Origin: Isoptericola sp. BMS4
Lineage (GTDB): Bacteria; Actinomycetota; Actinomycetes; Actinomycetales; Cellulomonadaceae
NCBI RefSeq assembly: GCF_011634835.1
Contig: NZ_SIRP01000001.1
Location: 2,108,034 to 2,172,033 of the forward strand
Direction of reading: 5' to 3'
Length of the DNA stretch: 64,000 nt
Shown here: positions 8,895-21,949 of the stretch, in pieces
Layout of the letters: the number at the start of each line of letters is the position of its first letter
How positions within the stretch are numbered: the first letter of the stretch is position 1
The notes under the pieces: model-generated
The model's database searches: none
The model's input: only the letters and a program-made list of their open reading frames with translations
What the model was told of the DNA's origin: nothing
Position numbers and translations under genes: made by a program

Positions 8895-8918
8895 CGCCGC
8901 CGCGGCCCTCGGGCGGCG
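8895..8918. terminator. Possible bidirectional terminator between thpR and the FGGY kinase
   Basis: Inverted repeat CGCCGCC (8895-8901) and GGCGGCG (8912-8918) with a 10-nt loop, lying in the 34-bp gap between two convergent genes. GC-rich background makes a chance repeat of this size plausible. Confidence 0.35.
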
Positions 8919-8921
8919 CCC

Positions 8922-10412
8922 TCAGGCCGGGTCGGTCTCCCGCTGAACGGCCGCCGCCCGGTGCGCGGCCGGGCGCGTGGCCGCGTCGAGGGCGAGGTAG
9001 TCCGCGTACAGGGCGTCGTAGCGCTCCGCGTGCGCGGGGTCGGGCTCGAGGGTCGTCGTGAGGGGGTTCCAGGCGGCGATGTCGACGTCCGCGACGGTGC
9101 GGGCGGCGAGGAGGGCGCCGCCCAGACAGGCGCCGGCGGTGCTCCGCCCCAGCGTCTGCGGCAGGCCCGTGACGTCGGTGACGATGCGCGGCCACAGGTC
9201 GCTCTGCGACCCGCCGCCCACCGCGACGCCCCGCTCCACCCGCGCGCCGGCGTCGGCCATCAGCTCGAGGTGCCGGCGCACGCTGAACGCCGTCGCCTCC
9301 AGGGCGGCGCGGTACACGTCGCCACGGCCGTGGTCGAGGGTGAGGCCCAGCAGCACGCCGCGCGCGTCCGGGTCGTGCAGGGGCGACCGCTCCCCGGCGA
9401 AGTACGGGAGCATGAGCAGGCCGTGGCTGCCCGGCGGCGACGCGGCGGCCTCGGCCACCAGGTCGGCGAAGTCCGGTCCGCCGAACAGCCGGCGCAGCCA
9501 CGAGGTGACCGCCCCGCTGGTCGCGGTGCCGCCGGTGAGGTCGAACTCGCCCGGGCGCAGCCCCGCCGTGGTCCAGAGGCGCTCGTGCACGAGGGGCCGG
9601 GAGCCGCGGGCGATCATGAACAGCGTCGTCCCGTACATCAGCGCGAGGTCGCCGGGGCCGGTCGGCGCGCTCGCGGCCTCCGCCCAGGCGTCCGTCGTCC
9701 CGGCGACCACGGGGATGCCGGCGGGCAGCCCGGTGCGGGCGGCGGCGTCCGCGGTGACGTGCCCGGCGACGTCGCCCGGCCAGGCGAGCGGCGGCAGCTC
9801 GACCCCGCCGCGCAGCAGCCCGGACCACTCGTCGTGCCAGGCCGCGGCCCGCAGGTCGTACATCGGGTCCACCTGGCTGGCCGAGGTGTGGTCCAGGCAG
9901 TACCGCCCGGTGAGGTTCCACACGAGCCACGACGCGGGCATGAACAGGCGGCGCGCCCGGGCCCAGACGTCGGGCTCGTGCTCGGCGACCCAGGCGAGCT
10001 TCGGCCCGGCCGCCTGGCTGGTCAGGCGGGATCCGGTGACGCGCAGGACCTCGTCGGCCCCGAGCTCGGCCTCGAGGCGGGTGATCTGCGCGCCGGCGCG
10101 GGTGTCGACGCCGTAGAGGATCGCGGGCCGCAGCGGCGTGCCGGCGGCGTCGGTGAGCAGGACGCACGGGCCCATCCCGCTGAGGCCGACGGCGCGCACG
10201 GCGACGTCGTCGACCTGCCGGAGCAGGTCGCGGACCAGGTCGACGCACTCGGACCACCAGAGGGCGGCGTCCATCTCGACGTGTCCCGGGTGCGGGCGCG
10301 TGGGCTCGTGCGTGATCGCGGCGCGCGCGAGCTCGGTGCCGTCGAGCGCCACGAGGACACCTTTCGAGCTCGAGGTGCCGATGTCGACCCCGACGGTGGC
10401 GTCGACCGTCAT
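8922..10412 (-). CDS. FGGY-family carbohydrate kinase
   Basis: Protein of 496 residues, normal for xylulokinase/gluconokinase-like FGGY kinases. The N-terminal ATPase-fold half starts VGVDIGTSSSKGVLVALDG and carries HPGHVEMDAALWW and GLSGMGPCVLL; the C-terminal half has VVAGTTDAWAEA, MYGTTLFMIARG, PYFAGERSPLHDPDARG (FGGY signature region) and VAVGGGSQSDLWPRIVTDVTGLP. It should phosphorylate a ketose or polyol. Its start overlaps the stop of the SorC-type regulator (ATGA), and it faces a tetritol-type operon across a divergent promoter, so an alditol or tetrulose is a plausible substrate; xylulose and gluconate remain alternatives. Confidence 0.9.
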   Translation of the reverse strand: MTVDATVGVDIGTSSSKGVLVALDGTELARAAITHEPTRPHPGHVEMDAALWWSECVDLVRDLLRQVDDVAVRAVGLSGMGPCVLLTDAAGTPLRPAILYGVDTRAGAQITRLEAELGADEVLRVTGSRLTSQAAGPKLAWVAEHEPDVWARARRLFMPASWLVWNLTGRYCLDHTSASQVDPMYDLRAAAWHDEWSGLLRGGVELPPLAWPGDVAGHVTADAAARTGLPAGIPVVAGTTDAWAEAASAPTGPGDLALMYGTTLFMIARGSRPLVHERLWTTAGLRPGEFDLTGGTATSGAVTSWLRRLFGGPDFADLVAEAAASPPGSHGLLMLPYFAGERSPLHDPDARGVLLGLTLDHGRGDVYRAALEATAFSVRRHLELMADAGARVERGVAVGGGSQSDLWPRIVTDVTGLPQTLGRSTAGACLGGALLAARTVADVDIAAWNPLTTTLEPDPAHAERYDALYADYLALDAATRPAAHRAAAVQRETDPA

Positions 10413-11395
10413 GAGGCGGGGGCGTCGTGCCGGTCGAGGAGGGCGAGCACGGCGCGCGCCGTCTCGGCGTCGGTGACGAGGGACCGGACGAGCCCGGCGC
10501 GCACCGCGCCCAGGATGCTGGGCGCCTTCTCGGCGCCGACGGCGACGCCGACGGACCGGTCGAGGCCCTGCAGGAGCTCGCGGGGGGTGCGCACCATGCG
10601 GTCGCTGCCGGGGAACTCGATGGCGCGGCCCTGGGCGTCGAAGAAGTTGAGGCACACGTCGCCGACCGCGTCGCGGAAGGTCGAGGCGTCGGTGGGGATG
10701 AAGCGCGAGATCGAGTTCCGCGTCGCCGTGGGGGCGCCGATGCCCACGACGGCGGCGCGGGCGCCGTTCCACAGGCCGAGGACGTGCTGGAAGGCGGGGT
10801 CGACGTCGAGGGAGCGCCGCATCGAGGCCGTCGGGACGGCCTCGGTGAACAGGAACGACGGGAACGCGCCGGTGCTCGACGCGGCGAGCCGCGCGATCTC
10901 GTTCGTCTGGTACCAGGCCTCGGGCTCGCGGAGGCCGCCGACGGTCGGCACCACCTGGACGCCCGTCATGCGGGGGAGCGGCTCGCGGACGACCTCGTAG
11001 ATCGTGCGGCCGGACGACAGCAGGAGCACGTCCCCGGCGGCGAGCGACATCTCCTCGAGCTCGGCGCCGACGGCGGGGGCGAGGTCCGGCCCGAGCCGGC
11101 TGGGGTGCACGGGGGGCACGACGCGGGCGTGGTCGAGCCCGAGCGCGTCGCGCAGCCGGGCGGCGAGCACGTCCCGCTCGTCGGAGCGCGGGTCGACGAC
11201 CTCGATGCGCACGATGCCGAGCCGGCGGGCCTCCGACAGCAGCCGGCTGACCGTGGGGCGGGACACGCGCAGCCGCTCGGCCACGCCAGCCTGCGTGGCG
11301 CCGTCGACGTAGTACATCCGGGCCGCCTGGTAGGCGACGTCGGGGGAGAACTGCTGCCTGGTCCCCGGCTCGGTCGCGTCGTCGCGCTCGTTCAC
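10409..11395 (-). CDS. SorC-type sugar-binding transcriptional regulator
   Basis: Protein of 328 residues from GTG 11395 behind GAGGAG. An N-terminal helix-turn-helix (about residues 20-60: YQAARMYYVDGATQAGVAERL, RVSRPTVSRLLSEARRLGIV) is joined to the SorC sugar-phosphate-binding domain, with VLLLSSGRTIYEVV, GVQVVPTVGGL, VVGIGAPT and DVCLNFFDAQG. Family members are effector-controlled regulators of neighbouring sugar genes, the effector usually being a phosphorylated intermediate. It is divergent from the dehydrogenase operon and coupled to the FGGY kinase, so it very likely controls both units from the shared intergenic region. Confidence 0.92.
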   Translation of the reverse strand: MNERDDATEPGTRQQFSPDVAYQAARMYYVDGATQAGVAERLRVSRPTVSRLLSEARRLGIVRIEVVDPRSDERDVLAARLRDALGLDHARVVPPVHPSRLGPDLAPAVGAELEEMSLAAGDVLLLSSGRTIYEVVREPLPRMTGVQVVPTVGGLREPEAWYQTNEIARLAASSTGAFPSFLFTEAVPTASMRRSLDVDPAFQHVLGLWNGARAAVVGIGAPTATRNSISRFIPTDASTFRDAVGDVCLNFFDAQGRAIEFPGSDRMVRTPRELLQGLDRSVGVAVGAEKAPSILGAVRAGLVRSLVTDAETARAVLALLDRHDAPAS

Positions 11396-11461
11396 GGTGC
11401 TCCTCGGGTTCACGGGACGGGATGCGCCCCCGATTCTGCCTTCTTCACCTCGACACTTGCG

Positions 11462-11488
11462 TTGACATCTGTTCAACACATATGTTCA
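11462..11488. promoter_or_regulatory. Candidate promoter/operator between the SorC regulator and the polyol operon
   Basis: In the 147-bp divergent gap, an AT-richer island holds a consensus-like TTGACA (11462-11467) and two direct copies of TGTTCA (11470-11475 and 11483-11488), 13 bp apart; between them lies the small palindrome ACATATGT. It is the only AT-rich block in the gap, a natural place for the regulator to act. Exact promoter elements cannot be fixed by eye. Confidence 0.5.
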
Positions 11489-11542
11489 GGGCAGTCGGGC
11501 GTCCATCGCGACGCCGCCCCTGCGCCAACGGAGGTCAGAACC

Positions 11543-12652
11543 GTGTCACTCGTCAAGAACGCCGAGATCCCCGCCACGATGCGTGCCGTCGTCGTGCACG
11601 GCCCGGAGGACTACCGCCTCGAGACCGTCCCCGTCCCCGTGCCCGGCCCGGGCGAGCTCCTGCTGAAGGTCGACGCCGTCGGCGTCTGCGCGAGCGACCT
11701 GAAGTGCTACCACGGCGCCGCGAAGTTCTGGGGCGACGAGCACCGCCCCGCCTGGGCCGAGAAGGGGCGCACGCCCGGCCACGAGTTCGCCGGCACCGTC
11801 GTCGCGGCCGGCGATCAGGCCGCCCTCGACAAGCGCGGCGCGGCGCTGGGCGACCGGCTCGCCTGCGAGCAGATCGTGCCCTGCTGGGAGTGCCGCTACT
11901 GCCTGCGCGGCGCCTACTGGATGTGCGGCCCCCACGACATGTTCGGCTTCAAGGGCTTCGACGGCGCCATGGCCGAGTACGTGCTCGTCCCCGAGCGCGC
12001 CCTCGTCCACCAGGTGAGCACCGGCATCGCGCCGCAGCACGCCGCCTTCGCCGAGCCGCTGTCCTGCTCCATGCACGCCGTGGAGCGCGGGAACATCCAG
12101 CTCGACGACGTCGTCGTGGTGGCCGGCGCCGGCCCGATCGGCCTGGGCGCCATCGCCGGCGCCCGGCAGAAGAACCCCTACCTCGTCGTCGCGCTCGACA
12201 TGAGCGACGCCAAGCTCGAGCTCGCCCGCAAGGCCGGCGCCGACCTCACGATCAACATCACGACCGACGACGCCGTCGCCCGCGTCAAGGAGCTCACCGA
12301 CGGCTACGGCGCCGACGTCTACATCGAGGCCACCGGGCACCCGTCCGCCGTCTCCCAGGGCCTCGACATGCTCCGCAAGCTCGGCACCTTCGTCGAGTAC
12401 TCCGTGTTCAAGGACGACGTCACCGTCGACTGGTCGATCATCTCCGACGACAAGGAGCTCGACGTCCTCGGCGCGCACCTCGGCCCCCACTGCTGGCGGC
12501 CCGCGATCAAGCTCATCGAGTCCGGCACGCTGCCGCTCGAGGAGGTCTGCACCCACCAGTTTCCGCTGGACCGCTTCCAGGACGCCCTCGACCTCGTGGG
12601 CGACTCCGCCGGCGGGTCCGTGAAGGTCTCGATCGTCCCCTCGCTCGTCTGA
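11543..12652 (+). CDS. eltD: Zinc-dependent erythritol/L-threitol-type dehydrogenase
   Basis: Protein of 369 residues from GTG 11543, 8 nt after GGAGG. It is a medium-chain zinc alcohol dehydrogenase: catalytic zinc ligands Cys49 (GVCASD), His80-Glu81 (GHEF), structural zinc Cys114/117/120/128 and the NAD-binding AGAGPIGLG. The passages CYHGAAKFWGDEHRPAWAE, YWMCGPHDMFGFKG and VEYSVFKDDVTVDWSIISD are, to my recollection, hallmarks of the EltD group described from Mycobacterium smegmatis, which oxidises erythritol and L-threitol to L-erythrulose. The downstream erythrulose-type kinase and isomerase genes support this. The symbol rests on similarity and context. Confidence 0.85.
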   Translation: MSLVKNAEIPATMRAVVVHGPEDYRLETVPVPVPGPGELLLKVDAVGVCASDLKCYHGAAKFWGDEHRPAWAEKGRTPGHEFAGTVVAAGDQAALDKRGAALGDRLACEQIVPCWECRYCLRGAYWMCGPHDMFGFKGFDGAMAEYVLVPERALVHQVSTGIAPQHAAFAEPLSCSMHAVERGNIQLDDVVVVAGAGPIGLGAIAGARQKNPYLVVALDMSDAKLELARKAGADLTINITTDDAVARVKELTDGYGADVYIEATGHPSAVSQGLDMLRKLGTFVEYSVFKDDVTVDWSIISDDKELDVLGAHLGPHCWRPAIKLIESGTLPLEEVCTHQFPLDRFQDALDLVGDSAGGSVKVSIVPSLV

Positions 12653-12682
12653 CCCGCCCGACCGACCGTTCGAAGGAGAACC

Positions 12683-14035
12683 ATGTCCTCGACCACGACG
12701 CGCGACGACGCGACGTCGCCGGCCGTTCCGTCCAGCACCGACTCCCGCCTCGAGCGGATGGGCATCCCGCGCACCGTCGCGTGGGGCTACCTCGGCGTCC
12801 TGCTGTTCATGACCGGGGTCGGTGTCGACTCCAACTTCATCACCCCCCACCTGGTGGAGGCGCTCGGCAGCCCTGAGGCGACCGTCGCCACCATCATCAC
12901 CGCCTACAGCCTCACCGTGCTCGTGGGCAGCTACCTCTCCGGGGCGCTCGCGGACCTCATCGGCCCCCGCCGGGTCATGCTTCTCGGGTTCGCGGTCTGG
13001 GTGGTGTTCCAGGCCGTCTTCCTGCTCGCCCTCGACAGCGGCAGCTTCTGGTTCACCGCGGTCAGCTACGCGATCCGCGGCTTCGGCTACCCGCTGTTCG
13101 CCTTCGGCTTCCTCGTGTGGGTGAACGTCGCCACGCGCCCCGAGCGCAACGGCTCGGCCGTCGGCTGGTTCTACGTCGCCTTCACCGGCGGCCTGCCGAC
13201 CCTCGGCTCGCTCTTCGCCATCGGGGCCATCCCGACGTTCGGCGGCGGGTTCGCCGGCGAGACCGGCGCGATGTGGGCGTCGCTGCTGCCCGTGACCCTC
13301 GGCTTCCTCGTCGCCTGGATCGGGGTCCGCGACCCGCGCGGGTCCCGGCGCATCGCCCCCGAGGGCGACTCCGCGTCGGCGGTGATGCTGTCCGGGCTGG
13401 CGCTCACCGTCCGCAGCCCCAAGGTCCTCATGGGCTTCCTGGTGCGCCTCATCAACACCGCGCCCCAGTACGGCATGTTCATCGTCCTGCCCGCGATCAT
13501 CGCGGACGACCGGGGGTGGGGACAGGCTCGCTGGCTGACCATGACCGTGCTCGTGTACGCCACCAACATCGGCGTCAACGCCCTGTTCGGGTGGATCGGC
13601 GACCGCATCGGCTGGCAGCGCACCGTCAAGTGGTTCGGCGTCTTCGGCTCGTCCCTCGGCCTGCTGGCCTGGTGGTACGTGCCGCAGCTCGTGCCCTACG
13701 GCTCCGACTGGGGCTTCTGGGTCGCCACCGCGGCCGGCTGCGTCTTCGGCTGCCTGCTCGCCGGCTTCGTGCCGATGGGCGCGATCATGCCCGCCCTGGC
13801 CCCCGAGCGGAAGGGCGCCGCCATGGCCATGTACACCACCGCCGCGGGCGGGGCCGCCTTCCTGGGCTCCGCGGTCGTCGCCCTCGGCTACGCCGTCGGC
13901 TTCGGCGGCCAGGGCATCGTCTGGATGTTCGTCGCCCTGTATGCCGCGGCGTTCGTCATGGTCGGCCGCCTCACCGTCGACCAGCCGGGCCACCCCGCCC
14001 CGGTGCCCGCCCCGGCCGTCGACGCCGCCCGCTGA
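12683..14035 (+). CDS. MFS polyol permease
   Basis: Protein of 450 residues with about 12 predicted membrane segments, 30 bp after the dehydrogenase and with AAGGAGAA before its ATG. Typical MFS features: TGVGVDSNFITPHLVEAL in helix 1, the loop 2-3 motif GALADLIGPRRVMLLG, and the repeat of that motif in the second half, GWIGDRIGWQRTVKW. Sequence style resembles the polyol permease branch (ribitol/arabinitol-type). In this operon the likely cargo is a C4 polyol such as erythritol or threitol, with proton symport as the probable mechanism; cargo is inferred from neighbours only. Confidence 0.9.
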   Translation: MSSTTTRDDATSPAVPSSTDSRLERMGIPRTVAWGYLGVLLFMTGVGVDSNFITPHLVEALGSPEATVATIITAYSLTVLVGSYLSGALADLIGPRRVMLLGFAVWVVFQAVFLLALDSGSFWFTAVSYAIRGFGYPLFAFGFLVWVNVATRPERNGSAVGWFYVAFTGGLPTLGSLFAIGAIPTFGGGFAGETGAMWASLLPVTLGFLVAWIGVRDPRGSRRIAPEGDSASAVMLSGLALTVRSPKVLMGFLVRLINTAPQYGMFIVLPAIIADDRGWGQARWLTMTVLVYATNIGVNALFGWIGDRIGWQRTVKWFGVFGSSLGLLAWWYVPQLVPYGSDWGFWVATAAGCVFGCLLAGFVPMGAIMPALAPERKGAAMAMYTTAAGGAAFLGSAVVALGYAVGFGGQGIVWMFVALYAAAFVMVGRLTVDQPGHPAPVPAPAVDAAR

Positions 14036-14083
14036 CCCGCCCGGGGGCCGGCCCGCCCCCGCCAGAACGAGAAGGACGCTGAC

Positions 14084-17629
<3,546 letters not shown>

Positions 17630-17630
<1 letters not shown>

Positions 17631-20224
17631 TGCCCCGCATCGTCACTGACTGGCTCGCGGAGCACGTGGAGCTGCCGGCCGACCTCACCGCGGAGCGGCT
17701 CGCCGCCGACCTGGTGCGCGTCGGGCTCGAGGAGGAGGAGATCCACCCGGCCGCCGTCACCGGCCCCCTCGTCGTGGGTCGCGTGCTGGCGCTGACGCCC
17801 GAGCCGCAGAAGAACGGCAAGACGATCAACTGGTGCCTGGTCGACGTCGGCCCGGATCACAACGCCACGCAGATCAAGGGCGTCGACGATGCCGACGTGC
17901 CCGCCGGCGGCGCGCGCGGCATCGTCTGCGGCGCGCACAACTTCGGCGTCGGGGACCTCGTCGTCGTGTCGCTGCCCGGCACCGTGCTGCCCGGCGGGTT
18001 CGCCATCGCCTCGCGCAAGACGTACGGGCACGTCTCCGACGGCATGATCTGCTCGGTGCGCGAGCTCGGCATCGGCGAGGACCACGACGGCATCCTCGTG
18101 CTCACCCGCGCGGGCTTCGACGCCGCCGACCTCACCCCCGGGCAGGACGCGGTCGCGCTGCTCGGCCTGGGCGACGAGGTGCTCGAGATCAACGTCACGC
18201 CCGACCGCGGCTACGCGTTCAGCTACCGCGGCGTGGCCCGCGAGTACGCGCACTCCACCGGGGCGCGGTTCACCGACCCCGCGCTGGTGGCGAACCTGCC
18301 GGCGGCCACCTCCGACGGGTTCGCCGTCGAGGTCGACGACGCCGCGCCCATCCACGGCAACGTCGGCTGCGACCGGTTCGTCACCCGCATCGTGCGCGGC
18401 ATCGACCCCGCCGCGCCGACACCGCCGTGGATGAAGCGCCGGCTCGAGGGCTCGGGCATGCGGTCCATCTCCCTCGCGGTCGACGTCACCAACTACGTGA
18501 TGCTCGACCTCGGCCAGCCCATCCACGCCTACGACCTGGCGCGGGTCGCCGCGCCGATCGTCGTCCGTCGCGCGGCGGCGGGGGAGCGGCTGACGACGCT
18601 GGACGACGTCGACCGCGCCCTGGACGCCGAGGACCTGCTCATCACCGACTCGCCCGCCGGCGAGCGCGGCGTCCGGGTGCTCGGCCTGGCCGGCGTCATG
18701 GGCGGACAGTCGTCCGAGGTGTCGGGCGAGACGACGGACGTGCTCGTCGAGGCCGCGCACTTCGACCCCGTCACCGTGGCCCGCACCGCCCGCCGCCACC
18801 GCCTGCCGTCCGAGGCGGCCAAGCGGTTCGAGCGCGGCGTGGACCCGCGCCTGCCGGCCGTGGCCGCGCAGCGCGTGGTGGACCTGCTCGTCGAGCTCGG
18901 CGGCGGCACCGCGGACGACGCCGTGAGCGACCTCGACGCGACGACGGCGCCCACGCCCGTGACGCTCGACGCCACGCTGCCCACGCGCCTGTCCGGGGTG
19001 GAGTACGACCGCGCCACCGTGGTGCGGATCCTGGAGCAGATCGGGTGCGTCGTCGAGGGCGACGACCCGCTGCGCGTGACGCCGCCGTCGTGGCGCCCCG
19101 ACCTCACCGAGCCGGCGGCGCTGGTCGAGGAGGTCGTGCGGATCGACGGGTACGACCGGATCCCGTCGGTGCTGCCGGCGGCGCCCGGCGGCCGCGGGCT
19201 GACGGCCCAGCAGCGGACCCGCCGGTCGGTCGCCCGCGCGCTGGCCGAGGCGGGGTTCGTCGAGGTCCTGTCCTACCCGTTCGTCGGCACCGCGGACCTG
19301 GACGCCCTCGGCCTGCCCGCCGACGACGTGCGGCGCACGACGCTGCGGCTGGCGAACCCGCTGGCGGACGACCGCCCGTTCCTGCGGGCCGAGCTGCTCA
19401 CCACGCTGCTGGAGGTCGCGCGGCGCAACACGGCGCGCGGCCTCGGCGACGTGGCCGTCTTCGAGCTCGGCCTCGTCACCCGCCCGGTCCCGGGCGCGCC
19501 GGCGGCTCCGCAGCTCCCGGTGGGCGTCCGCCCGTCCGACGACGACCTGGCCGCGCTGCACGCCGCGGTGCCGGACCAGCCGCGGCACGTCGCCGGTGTG
19601 ATCGCCGGGTCGCCGGAGCGCGCCGGCTGGTGGGGCCCGGGGCGGCCGGCCGACTGGGCCGACGCGGTGGCGGCGGCCCGCCTGGTGGCCGAGCGCGTCG
19701 GCGTCGAGGTGGCGGTGCGCGCCGACGCCGAGACCATGCCGTGGCACCCGGGCCGGTGCGCGGCCGTGGTGGTCGCGGGCGGCGACGCCGACGGCACCGT
19801 CGTGGGTCACGCGGGGGAGCTGCACCCGAAGGTGGTCGAGTCGCTGGGCCTGCCCGCCCGCGCGGTCGCCTTCGAGCTCGACCTGTCCGCGCTGGTCGCG
19901 GCAGCGGACCCGGAGCCGGTCCAGGCGCGCCCCGTCTCCGCCTTCCCGGCGGCCAAGGAGGACTTCGCGCTCGTCGTGGACGCGTCGGTGCCCGCCGCGG
20001 ACGTGCGAGCGGCCGTCGTCGCCGGGGCCGGGGAGCTGCTGGAGGAGGCGACGCTCTTCGACGTCTTCACGGGGGCCCAGGTCGGTGAGGGCAAGAAGTC
20101 GCTCGCGTACTCGGTGCGGCTGCGGGCCGCCGACCGCACCCTCACGGCGGACGACGTCCGCGCGGTGCGCGACGGCGTCGTGGCCGCCACCGCCGAGCGG
20201 GTGGGGGCGGTGCTGCGTGGCTGA
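17630..20224 (+). CDS. pheT: Phenylalanyl-tRNA synthetase beta subunit
   Basis: Protein of 864 residues, in the usual size range. Domains in order: N-terminal TRBD/OB fold (about 40-150, VVGRVLALTPEPQKNGKTINW...GIVCGAHNFGVGD), the B3/B4 editing domain (about 215-390, with MRSISLAVDVTNYVMLDLGQPIHAYD), the B5 domain (about 410-480, TPVTLDATLPTRLSGVEYD), the core catalytic-like domain with SYPFVGTADLD and NPLADDRPFLR, and the C-terminal anticodon-binding FDX-ACB fold (RPVSAFPAAKEDFALVVD...). The last 8 bp overlap the following SDR gene. Confidence 0.97.
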
Positions 20225-21074
20225 GCAGGTCGCCGCCGCCCGGACCGACGGTGTTCCTCCCGCCCGCACCGCCCTGGTCACGGGCGCGAGCCGCGGCATC
20301 GGCCGCGAGGTCGCGCTCGGGCTCGCCCGGGCGGGGCTCGACGTCGCGCTGCTGGCCCGCGACGCGGACCGGCTGGCCGAGGTCGCCGGCGAGGTCCGCG
20401 GCCTCGGCCGCACCGCCGTCGCCCTGTCGTGCGACGTCACCGACCCGGCGGCCGTGGCCGACGCCGTGGCCCGCGCCGAGAGCGAGCTCGGGTCGGTCGA
20501 CCTGCTGGTCAACAACGCGGGCCGGATCGACACCGAGGTCCCGCTGTGGGAGGCCGACCCGGACGAGTGGTGGTCGGTGCTGGAGACGAACGTGCGCGGG
20601 CCGTTCCTGCTCGCCCGGCACGTCGTGCCGGGCATGCTCGCGCGCGGCGGCGGGCGCGTCGTCGATCTCAACAGCGGCGCGGGCTCGCACGACAACGGCC
20701 GCGCGAGCGCCTACAACCTGAGCAAGACGGCGCTGATGCGCCTCGGCGCCGGGCTGCACCTCGCCGGGCACGACCGCGGGCTGCGGGTGCTCGAGGTGGC
20801 CCCGGGCGTGGTGCGCACCGACATGACCGCCGCGATGCGCGCCCACGAGGGCCGCACCGAGTGGACCCCGGTCGAGCGGACCGTCGACCTCGTGGCCGCG
20901 TTCGCGGCCGGCGGCCTCGACGCCTGCTCGGGCTGGTTCGTCCGCGCGTCGCACGACACGCCGGAGTCGCTCGCGGCCCTGGCCGCCGAGGCGACTGCCC
21001 CGGCCGCCCGGCGGCTGCGCGTGCAGCCGGCCGCGGACGACGACCCGCTCGGTACGGCCCTCACCGGCCGCTGA
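20217..21074 (+). CDS. Short-chain dehydrogenase/reductase
   Basis: Protein of 285 residues from GTG 20217, overlapping pheT by 8 bp. Classical SDR features: cofactor-binding TGASRGIG (about residues 21-28), Asp in CDVTDPAAV, NNAG in LVNNAGRIDTE, and the Ser-Tyr-Lys set in NSGAGSHDNGRASAYNLSKTA. The basic residues around the cofactor loop (ARDADRLAE) would accept either NAD or NADP. The C-terminal stretch GGLDACSGWFVRASHDTPESL is seen in SDRs of unknown substrate. Function beyond an oxidoreductase cannot be assigned; linkage to pheST looks like operon hitch-hiking. Confidence 0.85.
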   Translation: MAEQVAAARTDGVPPARTALVTGASRGIGREVALGLARAGLDVALLARDADRLAEVAGEVRGLGRTAVALSCDVTDPAAVADAVARAESELGSVDLLVNNAGRIDTEVPLWEADPDEWWSVLETNVRGPFLLARHVVPGMLARGGGRVVDLNSGAGSHDNGRASAYNLSKTALMRLGAGLHLAGHDRGLRVLEVAPGVVRTDMTAAMRAHEGRTEWTPVERTVDLVAAFAAGGLDACSGWFVRASHDTPESLAALAAEATAPAARRLRVQPAADDDPLGTALTGR

Positions 21075-21081
21075 CCCGTCG

Positions 21082-21116
21082 CGAGGGGCGCGTCCGGCAC
21101 CCGGGCGCGCCCCTCG
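21082..21116. terminator. Bidirectional terminator hairpin
   Basis: Perfect 11-bp inverted repeat, CGAGGGGCGCG (21082-21092) and its complement (21106-21116), 13-nt loop, centred in the 46-bp gap between convergent genes (SDR stop 21074, LLM oxidoreductase stop 21121). It can serve both strands. Confidence 0.65.
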
Positions 21117-21120
21117 GCCG

Positions 21121-21909
21121 TCACCGGCGCTCGTCGCGCCAGCGCACCCACCGCTCCACGAGGGACAGGTCGTAGCCCGGCCCGCTCGACCCGATCGTGA
21201 AGAGCGTGGCCCCGGCGTCGACCAGTGCCTGGCCGACCTCCTCGGGCGGCGCCGAGACGCCGACCGACCGTTCGACGAGCGCGGCGGTGTCGCGGCCGAC
21301 GGCGGCCCCGTGCTCGTCGAGGATCGCGGACTTGCGCGTCAGGGTGTCGACGTCGCCGAACGAGTGCCAGACGTCGGCGTGCTCCGCGACCAGGCGCAGG
21401 GTCTTGCGCTCGCCCCCGCCGCCGATCATGACGGGGATCCGCCGCGTGGGGGCGGGGTTGCCCTCCGCCAGCCGGTGCCGGATGCGGGGGAGCGCCTGGG
21501 CGAGGTCCGCGATGCGCGAGCCCGCGGTGCCGAACTCGTACCCGAACCGCTCGTAGTCCTTGGCGAACCAGCCCGCCCCGATCCCGAGGATCAGCCGGCC
21601 GCCGGAGATGTGGTCGACCGTGCGGGCCATGTCCGCCAGGAGGTCCGGGTTGCGGTAGGAGTTGCAGGTGACCAGGGCGCCGATCTCGACGCGCTCGGTC
21701 TGCTCGGCCCAGGCGCCGAGCATCGTCCAGCACTCGAAGTGCTTGCCGTCGGGGTCCCCGCTCAGCGGGTAGAAGTGGTCCCAGTTGAAGACGACGTCGA
21801 CCCCGGCGTCCTCGGCGCGGCGGACGGCGTCGCGGAGCTGGTGGTAGTCGGCGTGCTGCGGCTGGAGCTGGACGGCGATCCTGACGTCTCGGGCGGGGGT
21901 GTCGCTCAT
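21121..21909 (-). CDS. LLM-class F420-dependent oxidoreductase
   Basis: Protein of 262 residues with a luciferase-like TIM barrel: VFNWDHFYPLSGDPDGKHFECW, QTERVEIGALVTCNSYRNPDLLADMARTVDHISGGRL (cited here in parts), and LGIGAGWFAKDYERFGYEFG are signatures of the actinobacterial F420-dependent branch, with IPVMIGGGGERKTLRLVAEHAD in the C-terminal half. It would use reduced F420 or FMN on an unknown substrate. The start MSDTPARDVRIAVQLQPQ at 21909 fits the family; the frame open upstream belongs to the methyltransferase gene region. It lies 40 bp after the trans-aconitate methyltransferase and may share its transcript. Confidence 0.85.
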   Translation of the reverse strand: MSDTPARDVRIAVQLQPQHADYHQLRDAVRRAEDAGVDVVFNWDHFYPLSGDPDGKHFECWTMLGAWAEQTERVEIGALVTCNSYRNPDLLADMARTVDHISGGRLILGIGAGWFAKDYERFGYEFGTAGSRIADLAQALPRIRHRLAEGNPAPTRRIPVMIGGGGERKTLRLVAEHADVWHSFGDVDTLTRKSAILDEHGAAVGRDTAALVERSVGVSAPPEEVGQALVDAGATLFTIGSSGPGYDLSLVERWVRWRDERR

Positions 21910-21949
21910 GGCGCCCACCCTAGGCCGCGGCACGACCTCGCGGATCGGG

